Part shown: one piece after another, positions 8,185 through 17,362 of the stretch | Position numbering within the stretch: the first letter of the stretch is position 1 | Layout: each line of letters starts with the position of its first letter | Origin: Segatella copri | GTDB taxonomy: Bacteria > Bacteroidota > Bacteroidia > Bacteroidales > Bacteroidaceae | Direction of reading: 5' to 3' | Assembly (NCBI RefSeq): GCF_026015295.1 | Contig: NZ_JAPDUW010000001.1 | Location: 2,837,501-2,901,500 of the forward strand | Length of the DNA stretch: 64,000 nucleotides | Program-made: the position numbers and the translations under genes | The notes under the pieces: model-generated | Told to the model about the DNA's origin: nothing | The model's input: the letters and a program-made list of their open reading frames with translations, nothing else | The model's database searches: none

Positions 8185-11100
8185 TTAGAAACTAAGTTCG
8201 ATACCAAATGTATAAGTTCTCAAAGCTGGCATTTCGAATGTACACAAGCCATCCGCTGGTGTCTCTGGATCAACATAAAGATCCTTAGACTTCCAGGTCA
8301 ACAAGTTGTTGGCAGAGAAATATACACGAGCCTTGCTCAAGCCAAGGTTGCTGATCCACTCCTTTGGTGCTGAGAATCCTAAGGTAAGGTTCTTCAAGCG
8401 AAGATAATCGTTAGGCATCAACCAACGAGAAGACAACACACCCTTACCATAACCAGCCTGGAACTTAGGCAACTTAGCATTATCGCCTGGCTTCTGCCAC
8501 ATATCCTCCAACTTATAGTAAGAAGGGATTGCTCCATTGAGGGCGAATGTACCACCATTATCGTGCAACCAAGTAGCATAATCGTAAGAGTCACCGCCCA
8601 ACTTATAGGTCAAAGTAAAGTTGAAGTCGATAAACTTCCACTTGATGAAGTTAGACAAACCGCCCTCAAGTGCTGGCTCATGATGACCAACAATAGTTTT
8701 GTTTGCCTCAGCTACATTAGTAGTGGTCTTGCGAGCATTCTCAGTTCCATCATTGATGTAATAGCTCTCCTTACCTGTCTCAGGGTCAACACCTGCATAC
8801 TCATACATATAGTAAGAATAGTAAGGCTTGCCTACCTGATGAATCATGGCACCGCTGATAATCTTGTCATCATCACCTGTCAACTCTGTTACCTTGTTGG
8901 AGTTATGACCAAAGTTCAAAGAAGTAGTCCAAAGGAAGTCCTTCTTCTGAATGTTGGTAGAAGAAATGGTCACCTCAATACCTTGGTTACGCATAGAACC
9001 TACATTCTGAGCCATGGTAGCATACAGAGAAGATTCATCATAGTAACCTGGAATCATAGAGATAGGACGGTTCATAATCAAATTGGATGTATTACGTACG
9101 TAGTAATCCAATGTTACAGAAATACGGTTGAGGAATGTCAAGTCAAGACCAAAGTTCCAAGCCTTGTTCTGCTCCCACTTCAAGTCCTTGTTGGCTACAC
9201 CAATGATACCCATACCATTGCTACCATTGTAGTACTCACCATACTTATAAAGGTTCATGTAACTATACAAGCCAGATGGAAGAGTTCCGTTCACACCATA
9301 AGATACACGAATCTTACCATCGCTCAATATATCCTTGATAGAATCCATGAACTTTTCTGCACCAAAGCGCCAAGCACCAGATACAGACCAGAACGAACCC
9401 CAACGATTCTCACGTGCCATACGAGAACTACCATCACGACGATAGCTTACACCAGCATAATACAAATCGTTATAGTTGTAGTTGACACGACCCAAGAAAG
9501 AAGTCATCTTTGAGTCATACTTGTAACTCTGCATAGAGGTATCGCCAGAGTTAGCGAACTCATACAAGTTGCCAGGGTAGTCTGTACCGGAAGCGTATGA
9601 GTTGTTGTTATGCCATGCCTCTGTCTCGAAACCAAGCAAAGCATCCACATTGTGGGCACCAAAAGACTTATTGTATGTCAACTGTGTCTGAGTGTTCATG
9701 GTTGTCCACTCATTGTAAGTACGCTGCATCACACCATTTGAGCCAGAACCATTACCACAGAATTTGTCCCAAAGCACATCCTCGGTAGAGTTGATGTAGT
9801 CGTAAGCTACCTTCTCACGCAACTTCAAGTTGTCCCAAATGTTCCATTCGAGAGCCAAAGTGCTGTAAGAACGTGTCGTGTTGGTTCTATCAGACATGTG
9901 CTGGTTCTCATAAATAGGGTTATAACCCTTGTTATAAGCGCCATCTGTCTTTGTCAGCAAATTACCATTCTTGTCATAGATAGCATTAGAAGGGCCAAGG
10001 AACCATGCTGCACTTGAGATGGCACCAGCAAAAGAAGCGCCACCATCCATGGCAGAGTTCTGATGCATAGATGAAATCATTGTGCTAGCATCCAACTTGA
10101 ACTTACCAAAACGATGGGAAACGTTTACATTACCTGTCATACGTTCCAAGCCTGAACGGTCAACAATACCATTCTGATTTGCATATGACAAAGATGCATA
10201 GAACTTGGTCTTATCATTACCACCAGTTACACTTGCCTGATAGTTCTGATTTGAACCATTTTTGAAAAGCGCATCACGCCAGTTTGCCCAACCATTCTCT
10301 GGTTTTGCTGCATAATCATCAATATTTTGATCGGCAAAAGCTGCAGCAGAGGCATCAGTAGTACCATCAATATTATCAAAAGCATAGTTCTTCAAGCCTT
10401 GATAAATCAAGGCACGACGAGAATCACCATCCAACGTTGGACGATAGTTGATAGCCATGTTAGAGAATCCCCAGTCGCTACGGAAATCAACCTGGGTCTT
10501 ACCTGCACTACCACTCTTGGTTGTAATGACAAGCACACCATTGGCTGCACGAGAACCATACAAAGAGGCTGCGGCAGCATCCTTGATAACAGTGATAGAT
10601 TCGATATCGTTGCTGTTCAATGTAGAAAGTGCATTGGTACCAGAACCATTGTAACCAACTTGTGTGGAACCATCATTGAAACCACTCAAGTTACCAGAGT
10701 TCACAGGAGTACCATCAATCACAATCAATGGATCGTTACCTGCATTGATAGAACCCATACCACGAATACGGATATAGTTCATTGCACCTGGCTGGCCAGA
10801 GAAAGAAGAAATAGAAACTCCTGGGATATTACCAGAAAGCTTATCTTCAACAGAAAGTGAAGGAACATCACTCAACTTAGCTGTTGACATGGAAGCAGCA
10901 GCACCTGTAAATGAAGATTTCTTGAAGTTACCATAACCTGTAACAATCACCTCATCCAAGGATTTGTTGTCAGAAGTCAAAGCAATCTTCATGTTAGAAC
11001 TTGCTTTAACAGTTTGTGGATTCATACCTATATAGGTAATCTCCAACTTGGAGCCGGCTGGAACATTCAAACTGAAGTTTCCATCGACATCCGTAACAGT

Positions 11101-11253
11101 ACCCGTATTAGTACCAGCTACTTTGATTGATGCGCCAATAACAGGCTCACCATCCTCTGAAGCTACTACCTTACCGGTAACAGATGTTTGGGCAAAGGCT
11201 ACTCCACAACTGAGAATTGCCCCCCCCACAAATAAAGCGATTCTTTTAAACAT
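8185..11253 (-). CDS. SusC/RagA family TonB-linked outer-membrane transporter
   Basis: A 1022-residue TonB-dependent transporter. In order it has a signal peptide (RIALFVGGAILSCGVAFAQ), a carboxypeptidase-regulatory-like domain (residues about 25-100, TGKVVASEDGEPVIGASI), a plug domain with the RIRGMGSINAGNDPLIVIDG signature near residue 185, and a long 22-strand barrel ending in an aromatic strand (TYTFGIELSF). It imports oligomers bound by the SusD partner, driven by TonB/ExbBD. The ATG at 11253 fits the signal peptide; the frame extends 27 codons further upstream through the promoter. A good promoter lies 50-80 bp upstream. Confidence 0.96.
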   Translation of the reverse strand: MFKRIALFVGGAILSCGVAFAQTSVTGKVVASEDGEPVIGASIKVAGTNTGTVTDVDGNFSLNVPAGSKLEITYIGMNPQTVKASSNMKIALTSDNKSLDEVIVTGYGNFKKSSFTGAAASMSTAKLSDVPSLSVEDKLSGNIPGVSISSFSGQPGAMNYIRIRGMGSINAGNDPLIVIDGTPVNSGNLSGFNDGSTQVGYNGSGTNALSTLNSNDIESITVIKDAAAASLYGSRAANGVLVITTKSGSAGKTQVDFRSDWGFSNMAINYRPTLDGDSRRALIYQGLKNYAFDNIDGTTDASAAAFADQNIDDYAAKPENGWANWRDALFKNGSNQNYQASVTGGNDKTKFYASLSYANQNGIVDRSGLERMTGNVNVSHRFGKFKLDASTMISSMHQNSAMDGGASFAGAISSAAWFLGPSNAIYDKNGNLLTKTDGAYNKGYNPIYENQHMSDRTNTTRSYSTLALEWNIWDNLKLREKVAYDYINSTEDVLWDKFCGNGSGSNGVMQRTYNEWTTMNTQTQLTYNKSFGAHNVDALLGFETEAWHNNNSYASGTDYPGNLYEFANSGDTSMQSYKYDSKMTSFLGRVNYNYNDLYYAGVSYRRDGSSRMARENRWGSFWSVSGAWRFGAEKFMDSIKDILSDGKIRVSYGVNGTLPSGLYSYMNLYKYGEYYNGSNGMGIIGVANKDLKWEQNKAWNFGLDLTFLNRISVTLDYYVRNTSNLIMNRPISMIPGYYDESSLYATMAQNVGSMRNQGIEVTISSTNIQKKDFLWTTSLNFGHNSNKVTELTGDDDKIISGAMIHQVGKPYYSYYMYEYAGVDPETGKESYYINDGTENARKTTTNVAEANKTIVGHHEPALEGGLSNFIKWKFIDFNFTLTYKLGGDSYDYATWLHDNGGTFALNGAIPSYYKLEDMWQKPGDNAKLPKFQAGYGKGVLSSRWLMPNDYLRLKNLTLGFSAPKEWISNLGLSKARVYFSANNLLTWKSKDLYVDPETPADGLCTFEMPALRTYTFGIELSF

Positions 11254-11302
11254 AATCTCTCTCTTTATTAGATAATAATTAATAAATTTATAATAATCGG
11301 CT

Positions 11303-11335
11303 GCAAAATTAGATTTTTTTTCGGATATTTGCAAA
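11303..11335 (-). promoter_or_regulatory. Promoter of the susCD operon
   Basis: On the minus strand TTTG (11332-11335) is followed after 20 bp by TAATTTTGC (11303-11311). The transcript would start near 11299, leaving a leader of about 45 nt. Confidence 0.8.
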
Positions 11336-11606
11336 TATTTTGAAAGAAAAATTTAATAACGTACATAAAAAAGTCTGTTTTTAACACTTCTACCTTGTCA
11401 TATTGCAACAAAAAGGATATTTTTGCTGCAATAAGGCTATAATTTGTAAGAACAGAAATAAGAAGGTTCTTAAGTTATCTATACAGGCATCTGCCGGGTT
11501 AGACGTATTGCTTAAATACGTAGAACAAATAGATTAAATAGTCACAGTTCTACGATTCATCGGTTCTAACAATTAGTTCCGTTCGGTTGCCGGCAGTTGC
11601 CAACAA

Positions 11607-11697
11607 GGTTGCTGACATATGTCAATAACTCTGTTGGCATATGTCAGGAACCTTAGTGGCATATGTCAGGAACCTTGTTGGCATATGTCAGGAACCC
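11607..11697 (+). repeat. Four 22-bp tandem repeats with CATATG core
   Basis: CATATG cores occur at 11616, 11638, 11660 and 11682, an exact 22-bp period. Each core is flanked by G(A/G) and TC, so every unit contains the palindrome G(A/G)CATATGTC, joined by AGGAACCT-like linkers. Two helical turns per unit puts all palindromes on nearly the same DNA face, as in a cooperative operator array. Confidence 0.85.
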
Positions 11698-11868
11698 TAC
11701 AAATCTAATTCCGCAGACCAACAGATACGTTATCAATAAGCATAAGATATATCTGTTTCAGACTTATTATCTGCAAAGAATAAATAGAATAACATACTGA
11801 CTGCAGGGAGCGAAATACTTGACATACCACAAAAAAGAAAACGTTTACGGCACTTTTTAGTTAAAAAA

Positions 11869-11901
11869 TTTGGGTATATTGCACATTTTTCGTAATTTTG
11901 C
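11869..11901 (+). promoter_or_regulatory. Promoter of fabI
   Basis: TTTG (11869-11872), 20-bp spacer, TAATTTTGC (11893-11901). The leader is about 105 nt. Confidence 0.8.
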
Positions 11902-11939
11902 GCACGATTTCAACGACTAGAACAAAACAAAGTGGTTTT

Positions 11940-11956
11940 ACACCTTATTATATATA
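11940..11956 (+). repeat. Copy 2 of the ACCTTATTATATATA motif, in the fabI leader
   Basis: ACACCTTATTATATATA lies inside the fabI 5' leader, 57 bases before the start codon, and matches the copy upstream of metG over its full length. Confidence 0.5.
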
Positions 11957-12012
11957 GAGAATGATATATGTAGGGGATTGTCGTTAGTATAAACAAAAGT
12001 ATTAAGATAACA

Positions 12013-12870
12013 ATGACTCACAATTTGTTAAAAGGCAAGCGTGGCATCATCTTCGGTGCACTCAATGAGGAATCAATCGCTTGGAAAGTAGCTGTAAAGG
12101 CTGCTGAAGAGGGTGCTACTATCGCACTTAGTAATACAGCTATGGCTTTGCGTATGGGTACGCTGGATAAGCTCGCTGAACAGATCAACGCTCCTATCAT
12201 CGCAGCTGATGCGACTAGCGTAGAAGACTTGGAAAAGGTATTCACAGAGGCTCAGGAGAAACTCGGTGGCAAAATCGACTTCGTGCTCCACTCTGTAGCT
12301 ATGAGCCCTAACGTTCGCAAGCATCGTACATACGATGACCTCGACTACAACTTCCTGAACAAGACATTGGACATCTCTGCTATCTCTTTCCACAAGATGT
12401 TGCAGGTAGCCAAGAAGTTGGATGCTATCAACGAGTGGGGTTCTGTAGTAGCTCTCACATACGTAGCTTCTCAGCGTACATTCTTCGGTTACAACGATAT
12501 GGCTGATGCCAAGAGCATGCTCGAAAGTATCGCCCGCAGCTTCGGTTACATTTACGGTCGTGAGAAGCACGTGCGTATCAATACCATCTCTCAGAGCCCT
12601 ACAGCTACAACAGCAGGTAAGGGTATCAAGGATATCGAGAACATGATGGACTTCGCCGACAAGATGTCTCCACTCGGAAACGCCGTAGCAGAGGATTGCG
12701 CTAACTACTGCGTGATGATGTTCTCTGACTTCACCCGCAAGGTAACCATGCAGAACCTCTTCCACGATGGTGGTTTCTCATCAATGGGTATGAGCCTCCG
12801 TGCCATGAACCAGTATGCTAAGGATATGGCTCCTTATGAGGATGAGAACGGTAATGTTATCTACGGATAA
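12013..12870 (+). CDS. fabI: Enoyl-[acyl-carrier-protein] reductase (NADH)
   Basis: This enzyme carries out the last step of each fatty-acid elongation cycle, reducing trans-2-enoyl-ACP, and is the classic triclosan target. The atypical FabI nucleotide-binding start (GKRGIIFGALNEESIAW) replaces the usual SDR glycine motif. The substrate region has VALTYVASQRTFFGYNDMADAK with catalytic Tyr and Lys, and RINTISQSPTATTAGKGI follows. 285 residues is slightly longer than the E. coli protein, as normal for Bacteroidota. It is a single-gene unit with its own promoter and a strong terminator. Confidence 0.95.
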   Translation: MTHNLLKGKRGIIFGALNEESIAWKVAVKAAEEGATIALSNTAMALRMGTLDKLAEQINAPIIAADATSVEDLEKVFTEAQEKLGGKIDFVLHSVAMSPNVRKHRTYDDLDYNFLNKTLDISAISFHKMLQVAKKLDAINEWGSVVALTYVASQRTFFGYNDMADAKSMLESIARSFGYIYGREKHVRINTISQSPTATTAGKGIKDIENMMDFADKMSPLGNAVAEDCANYCVMMFSDFTRKVTMQNLFHDGGFSSMGMSLRAMNQYAKDMAPYEDENGNVIYG

Positions 12871-12904
12871 TCAGGCAGAAGAGAAAAATCTCACTAATAT
12901 ACAG

Positions 12905-12945
12905 ACAGGTATGTTCAGTAAAAATCTGAGCATACCTGTTTTTTT
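12905..12945 (+). terminator. Terminator of fabI
   Basis: ACAGGTATG pairs with CATACCTGT, extended by TCAG/CTGA, and is followed by a run of T residues that reaches the end of the convergent gene. Confidence 0.85.
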
Positions 12946-13951
12946 ATTCATATCCACCCACTATCTTAAACTTGGCAACAAGCGGAAGATGATCGCTGTA
13001 TCCACCCAAATATCGTGGACCGAGATAGGTGCGGAAAGGTTTCTTTCCGCCATATTTCTCATCATCTTCTAAGAGAAATGGCAAATCTCCTATCTGACAA
13101 CTCATCTTAAGCCGGGAAAGCGAAGGACTGAAGAGTATCTGGTCAAGGCTTCGCCAATCTCCATGCCAGCGATAAGTAGCCTTGGCACCATGAGAGCCTT
13201 TGACGCCAACAGATATATTAATAAGGTGATGCTGATAAAGATAACGAAGAGCCGGAGAATCGGAATAATCGTTGAAATCGCCGGCTACGATAATCCTTGC
13301 ACTATCATTGAGCGCATAGATAGAATCTACAGCAGAAGCCAACTGGCTGGCTACCTGCAGGCGGTAGGGACGCGAAACCTGTTCGCCGCCACGCCGGCTA
13401 GGCGCATGCAATACAAAGACATGAAGCGTATCATCATTCATAATCCGCCCCGAAGCGTAGAGAATATCTCTCGTAGGGCGAGTATCAGGCAGCGGCTTGA
13501 TGCGGATGGACCGGAACTGTATAAGCGCAAAAGAAGATGGCTGATAAAGCAAAGCCACATCTATGCCTCGTTCATCAGGCGAATCGGTCATCACATAATC
13601 ATAATTCACACCGCGAAGAGCTGAACGCCGGGTTAAATCAAACAGCACACTATCGTTCTCCACTTCGCAAAGCGCCACAAAATCGGGAACATGCCAGGAC
13701 TTCTCCGAGGGTCTTGAAGGATTATCTGGGGAGGCGGTACCAACAAGCGACAAATCTTCATAACCCAAAGCTACTATAGTCTTGGAAAGATTTGCCAGCT
13801 TGCGCCAATAGCGATAAGGCGTCCACTTGTAACTGCTCTGTGGCAGGAATTCATAGTCATTCTTCAGCGAATCATGCTTCGTATCGAAGAGGTTTTCGCA
13901 GTTCAACTCCACAAAAGTGAGGAAACTTGATAAGATGAGAGTGAAAAACAT
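12944..13951 (-). CDS. Endonuclease/exonuclease/phosphatase (EEP) family protein, secreted
   Basis: A 335-residue protein of the DNase I-like EEP superfamily. A short hydrophobic N terminus (FFTLILSSFLTFV) acts as a likely signal peptide and runs straight into the first strand of the fold (ELNCENLFD, with the metal-binding Asn and Glu). Later motifs are the ALCEVENDS region, VAGDFND near residue 220 (catalytic Asp and Asn) and the C-terminal GYSDHLPLVA with the catalytic Asp-His. Substrate may be DNA, phosphodiesters or phospholipid head groups; the sequence does not decide. It ends convergently with fabI. Confidence 0.85.
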   Translation of the reverse strand: MFFTLILSSFLTFVELNCENLFDTKHDSLKNDYEFLPQSSYKWTPYRYWRKLANLSKTIVALGYEDLSLVGTASPDNPSRPSEKSWHVPDFVALCEVENDSVLFDLTRRSALRGVNYDYVMTDSPDERGIDVALLYQPSSFALIQFRSIRIKPLPDTRPTRDILYASGRIMNDDTLHVFVLHAPSRRGGEQVSRPYRLQVASQLASAVDSIYALNDSARIIVAGDFNDYSDSPALRYLYQHHLINISVGVKGSHGAKATYRWHGDWRSLDQILFSPSLSRLKMSCQIGDLPFLLEDDEKYGGKKPFRTYLGPRYLGGYSDHLPLVAKFKIVGGYE

Positions 13952-13961
13952 AACATTTTAT

Positions 13962-13993
13962 TTTGTATTGTCAACGATTTGATGTATCTTTGC
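13962..13993 (+). promoter_or_regulatory. Promoter of tRNA-Arg
   Basis: TTTG (13962-13965), 19-bp spacer, TATCTTTGC (13985-13993), ending 14 bp before the mature tRNA. Confidence 0.8.
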
Positions 13994-14007
13994 AGTCGGT
14001 TTACAAT

Positions 14008-14079
14008 GGTCCTATAGTTTAACGGATAGAACGGAGGTTTCCTAAACCTTTGATCCGAGTTCGATTCTCGGTGGGACCA
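14008..14079 (+). tRNA. tRNA-Arg (anticodon CCT)
   Basis: A cloverleaf is evident. The acceptor stem pairs GGTCCTA with TGGGACC, the anticodon stem pairs GAGGT with ACCTT around TTCCTAA (anticodon CCT), and the T arm carries GTTCGATTC. CCA is not fully encoded. It reads AGG codons. Confidence 0.95.
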
Positions 14080-14116
14080 CGTACTTTCCTTATCATTCCA
14101 GAGATGATAAAACAAT

Positions 14117-14150
14117 AAAGGTCGCTCCTGACAATCAGGAAGCGACCTTT
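14117..14150. terminator. Terminator after tRNA-Arg, shared with secDF
   Basis: AAAGGTCGCT pairs with AGCGACCTTT and CCTG with CAGG around ACAAT; A/T-rich flanks on both sides allow bidirectional use. Confidence 0.8.
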
Positions 14151-14225
14151 ATTATTTTTATATTCTTTCCAGTATCTTTCTCTATCCGACATACATCGGA
14201 CAGAGAAAGAATGAAGAGTTTCTGA

Positions 14226-17200
14226 TTACTTAACTTCAGCAACCTCCTCAGCTGGCTCTTCCTTAATCTTACGACCAAGAACGATGTAAGCCATTGGAGA
14301 TGCAATGAAGATAGATGACAATGTACCGAATACAACACCCAGGATCATTGCGAATGAGAAGCTGCGGATGCTGTCACCACCGAGGATGAAGATACAGAGC
14401 AACACGAGCAATGTAGATGTAGATGTATTGATGGTACGAGCCAATGTCTCATTGATAGATGCATTGAAGAGCTGCTGACGGTCGCCCTTAGGATGCAACT
14501 TCAAGTTCTCACGGATACGGTCGAATACAACCACCTTATCGTTGATAGAGTAACCTACCACGGTCAGGATAGCACCGATGAAGGTCTGGTCAATCTCCAG
14601 TGAGAATGGAACGAGACCCCACAGGAGTGAGTAGAAACCGATTACTGTCAAGGCATCAAATGCCAAAGCTACAGTAGAACCTACAGAGAAGGCCACGTTG
14701 CGGAAACGTATCAGGATGTAGAGGAAGATAGCAATCAATGCGAAGAGCACACTATAGATAGCACCCATAGTGATATCCTTAGCTACAGAAGGACCTACCT
14801 TTGTACTACTGATGATAGAACCACCCTGACGAACATCTGGGTTCTTGAATGCCTCAACACTCTTCTGAGAAACCAGGTTAGCCTTCTTCAAGGCATTGTA
14901 AAGGATAGTCTCAGCCTCATCGTCAACAGTTGGACTGTTGCTCTCAATCATATAGTTGGTAGATACACGGATAGTCTTACCGTCTGTACCGATAGCGATA
15001 GCGCCAGTAGTTGCCTTAGAACCATCTGCATTAACGAATGCATCACCAAGAACAGTACGGATCTGCTCAGGCTCTACAGGGTTCTCGAACTGTACTACAT
15101 AGTTACGACCACCAGTAAAGTCGATACTCTTGCTCAAGCCACGAACAAAGAAGCTACCTATGAATACCACAGCTGCTACGATGGCAACGGTGAAGGTAGT
15201 CTTGTACATAGACATGAACTTATACTTCTTGCCCTGCATGAGGTTGTGAGAAACTGGAGTATCAAACTTGCAGTGCATCCACTTATCGTGGTTCAACTTA
15301 TAATCGTAAACCAGACGAGTCAGGAACACAGCAGTGAAGAATGAAACTACGATACCGATGATCCATGTAGTAGCGAAACCACGGATAGGACCTGTACCGG
15401 TAGTCAACAGGATAACACCAGTAATCAAAGATGTCAAGTTAGAGTCGAAGATAGCAGAGAAAGCGTTGCCATAACCGGCAGCTACAGCCTGCTTCATACC
15501 CTTACCGGAGCGGAGCTCCTCCTTGATACGTTCATATATAAGCACGTTGGCATCCACGGCAGTACCCAGAGACAAGACCATACCGGCAAGACCTGGTAAC
15601 GTCAGAGCCGCCTGGAAGGACGTCAGAATACCCAGCGTGAAGAATACATTGACGAGCAATGCCAAGTTAGCCATCATACCAGGAATGATGTTGTACATCA
15701 TCACCATGTAAACCATCAGGAGTACGAAAGCTACAACGAATGATACAATACCCATCTGGATAGACTGTGCACCGAGTGTAGGGCCTACAACCTCCTCCTG
15801 AACGATACGTGCAGGAGCTGGCATACGACCAGACTTCAATGTGTTAGCCAAGTCCTTGGTATCCTCGATAGTGAAGTTACCGGAAATCTGAGAGCTACCA
15901 CCATCAATCTCGCCGTTTACACGAGGAGCAGAGTAAACTACGCCATCCAAAACGATAGCAATAGCCTTACCTACGTTAGCCTTGGTCATCTGAGCCCACT
16001 TACGTGCGCCCTCAGTATTCATCTTCATGCTAACAACAGGTGAACCCATCTGGTCGAACTCGTCCTTAGCATCGGTAATTACATCACCCTCCAAAGGAGC
16101 ACGACCTGTAGTGGTAGTCACCTTCAAGGCGTGAAGCTCGAAGATATTCTTAGCCTTCAGGTTATCAGCTGGCTTAGCACTCCAAAGCAGACGCAAGTCT
16201 GATGGCAAAACGCGCTTAGCCACAGCAGAGTAGATAATCTTGTTGATGGCAGCAGTATCGCGAACGCTAGCATAACCAACAGTACTCAAACCACCACCGA
16301 GCTGCAAACGAGCCAACAATGGGTGAGCCTTGATAGCAGCAGCATTCTGAGCATCCTCGCCTACCTTGCTTGCAGCATCGTCCTTCTTCTTGATAGAGAA
16401 CTTAGCCTCAGCCTTCTTAGGTTCAGCCTTAGCAACTTCCTTTTTAGCGGCAGCAGAATCTGCAGCTACAGAGTCTTTCTCCTCCTGACCATTATCACCA
16501 TTTGCAATACGAGTATCAAGCTGCTGGAGATAAGGAGCGATTTCCTCTGAGTTGTATGTCTCCCAGAACTCAAGGTTTGCACTACCCTGGAGCATCTTAC
16601 GCATACGCTCTGGCTGGCTGATACCTGGCATTTCTACCATGATACGGCCCTGCTGACCTTCCAACTTCTGGATGTTAGGCTGTACAACACCAAACTTATC
16701 GATACGGGTGCGGACAACGTTGAAAGAGTTGTCGATAGCATCCTGTACAGAAGCGCGGATAGCCTTCTCTACCTCTGCGTCGCTGCTCTGAGGAGAAACC
16801 TTGCCCTGCAACTGCTGGGTAGCGAACACTTCTGCGAGTTTATGACCTGGTGCGCTCTTATGATAAGCGTTAATGAAAAGTGACACGAAGTCACCACCGT
16901 TAGCTTCTTCCTGAGCTCTAGCTTCCTTCATGGCATTGGTAAAACCAGCGTCGGTCTTATGATCGGCAAGGTTTTCAAGTACATCAGGTACAGAAATCTC
17001 AAGAATTACATTCATACCGCCCTTAAGGTCAAGTCCAAGACCAATCTGAGTCTCCAAGCAGTTCTGGTAAGAATAAACACCTAAGTACTTAACAGAATCC
17101 TTATAATCCTGCTGAGCAATAGGATCTTTAATCTTTGCAGCCTCGCTGTCATAGTAACGTGTGGCAAACGAGAATGACAAATAGAAGATACTTGCGAGTG

Positions 17201-17243
17201 TCAGTAAGACGGCTACACAAATTACAATTCCTTTGTTTTGCAT
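14226..17243 (-). CDS. secDF: Protein translocase SecDF (fused)
   Basis: One 1005-residue protein combines SecD and SecF, which use the proton motive force to help pull proteins through SecYEG. The SecD part has an N-terminal membrane helix, the GLDLKGGMNVILE motif near residue 70, a long periplasmic region, and the TM block with GLAGMVLSLGTAVDANVLIYERIKEEL. The SecF part begins near residue 650 with a fresh TM helix, SIDFTGGRNYVV, then IGAILTVVGYSINDKVVVFDRIREN. A low-complexity insert rich in Ala, Lys and Glu (about residues 255-300) interrupts the first periplasmic domain, as seen in Bacteroidota. A TATTTTTGC box at 17321-17329 (minus strand) is a possible promoter. Confidence 0.97.
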   Translation of the reverse strand: MQNKGIVICVAVLLTLASIFYLSFSFATRYYDSEAAKIKDPIAQQDYKDSVKYLGVYSYQNCLETQIGLGLDLKGGMNVILEISVPDVLENLADHKTDAGFTNAMKEARAQEEANGGDFVSLFINAYHKSAPGHKLAEVFATQQLQGKVSPQSSDAEVEKAIRASVQDAIDNSFNVVRTRIDKFGVVQPNIQKLEGQQGRIMVEMPGISQPERMRKMLQGSANLEFWETYNSEEIAPYLQQLDTRIANGDNGQEEKDSVAADSAAAKKEVAKAEPKKAEAKFSIKKKDDAASKVGEDAQNAAAIKAHPLLARLQLGGGLSTVGYASVRDTAAINKIIYSAVAKRVLPSDLRLLWSAKPADNLKAKNIFELHALKVTTTTGRAPLEGDVITDAKDEFDQMGSPVVSMKMNTEGARKWAQMTKANVGKAIAIVLDGVVYSAPRVNGEIDGGSSQISGNFTIEDTKDLANTLKSGRMPAPARIVQEEVVGPTLGAQSIQMGIVSFVVAFVLLMVYMVMMYNIIPGMMANLALLVNVFFTLGILTSFQAALTLPGLAGMVLSLGTAVDANVLIYERIKEELRSGKGMKQAVAAGYGNAFSAIFDSNLTSLITGVILLTTGTGPIRGFATTWIIGIVVSFFTAVFLTRLVYDYKLNHDKWMHCKFDTPVSHNLMQGKKYKFMSMYKTTFTVAIVAAVVFIGSFFVRGLSKSIDFTGGRNYVVQFENPVEPEQIRTVLGDAFVNADGSKATTGAIAIGTDGKTIRVSTNYMIESNSPTVDDEAETILYNALKKANLVSQKSVEAFKNPDVRQGGSIISSTKVGPSVAKDITMGAIYSVLFALIAIFLYILIRFRNVAFSVGSTVALAFDALTVIGFYSLLWGLVPFSLEIDQTFIGAILTVVGYSINDKVVVFDRIRENLKLHPKGDRQQLFNASINETLARTINTSTSTLLVLLCIFILGGDSIRSFSFAMILGVVFGTLSSIFIASPMAYIVLGRKIKEEPAEEVAEVK

Positions 17244-17362
17244 TTCTATTTATTGTTATTAATTATTTGTTTCTTTTCAATTGCTTTTAGGGATTCTTTC
17301 AAAAACCTCCATAAAGTTGTGCAAAAATAAGCATTTTTTTTCTTATATAAGAATAATTTGCT

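Larger units (their letters stand above)
11254..12012. other. 759-bp divergent intergenic region between susC and fabI
   Basis: It contains the minus-strand susC promoter (11303-11335), a 4-copy 22-bp tandem repeat (11607-11697), the fabI promoter (11869-11901) and a fabI leader of about 105 nt with the recurrent AT-rich motif. The AT-rich stretch 11341-11600 shows nothing I can name, and I see no gene. Confidence 0.6.

Noticed and set aside
11607..11697. CRISPR array
   Set aside because: The 22-bp units follow each other directly without spacers and no cas genes are near.
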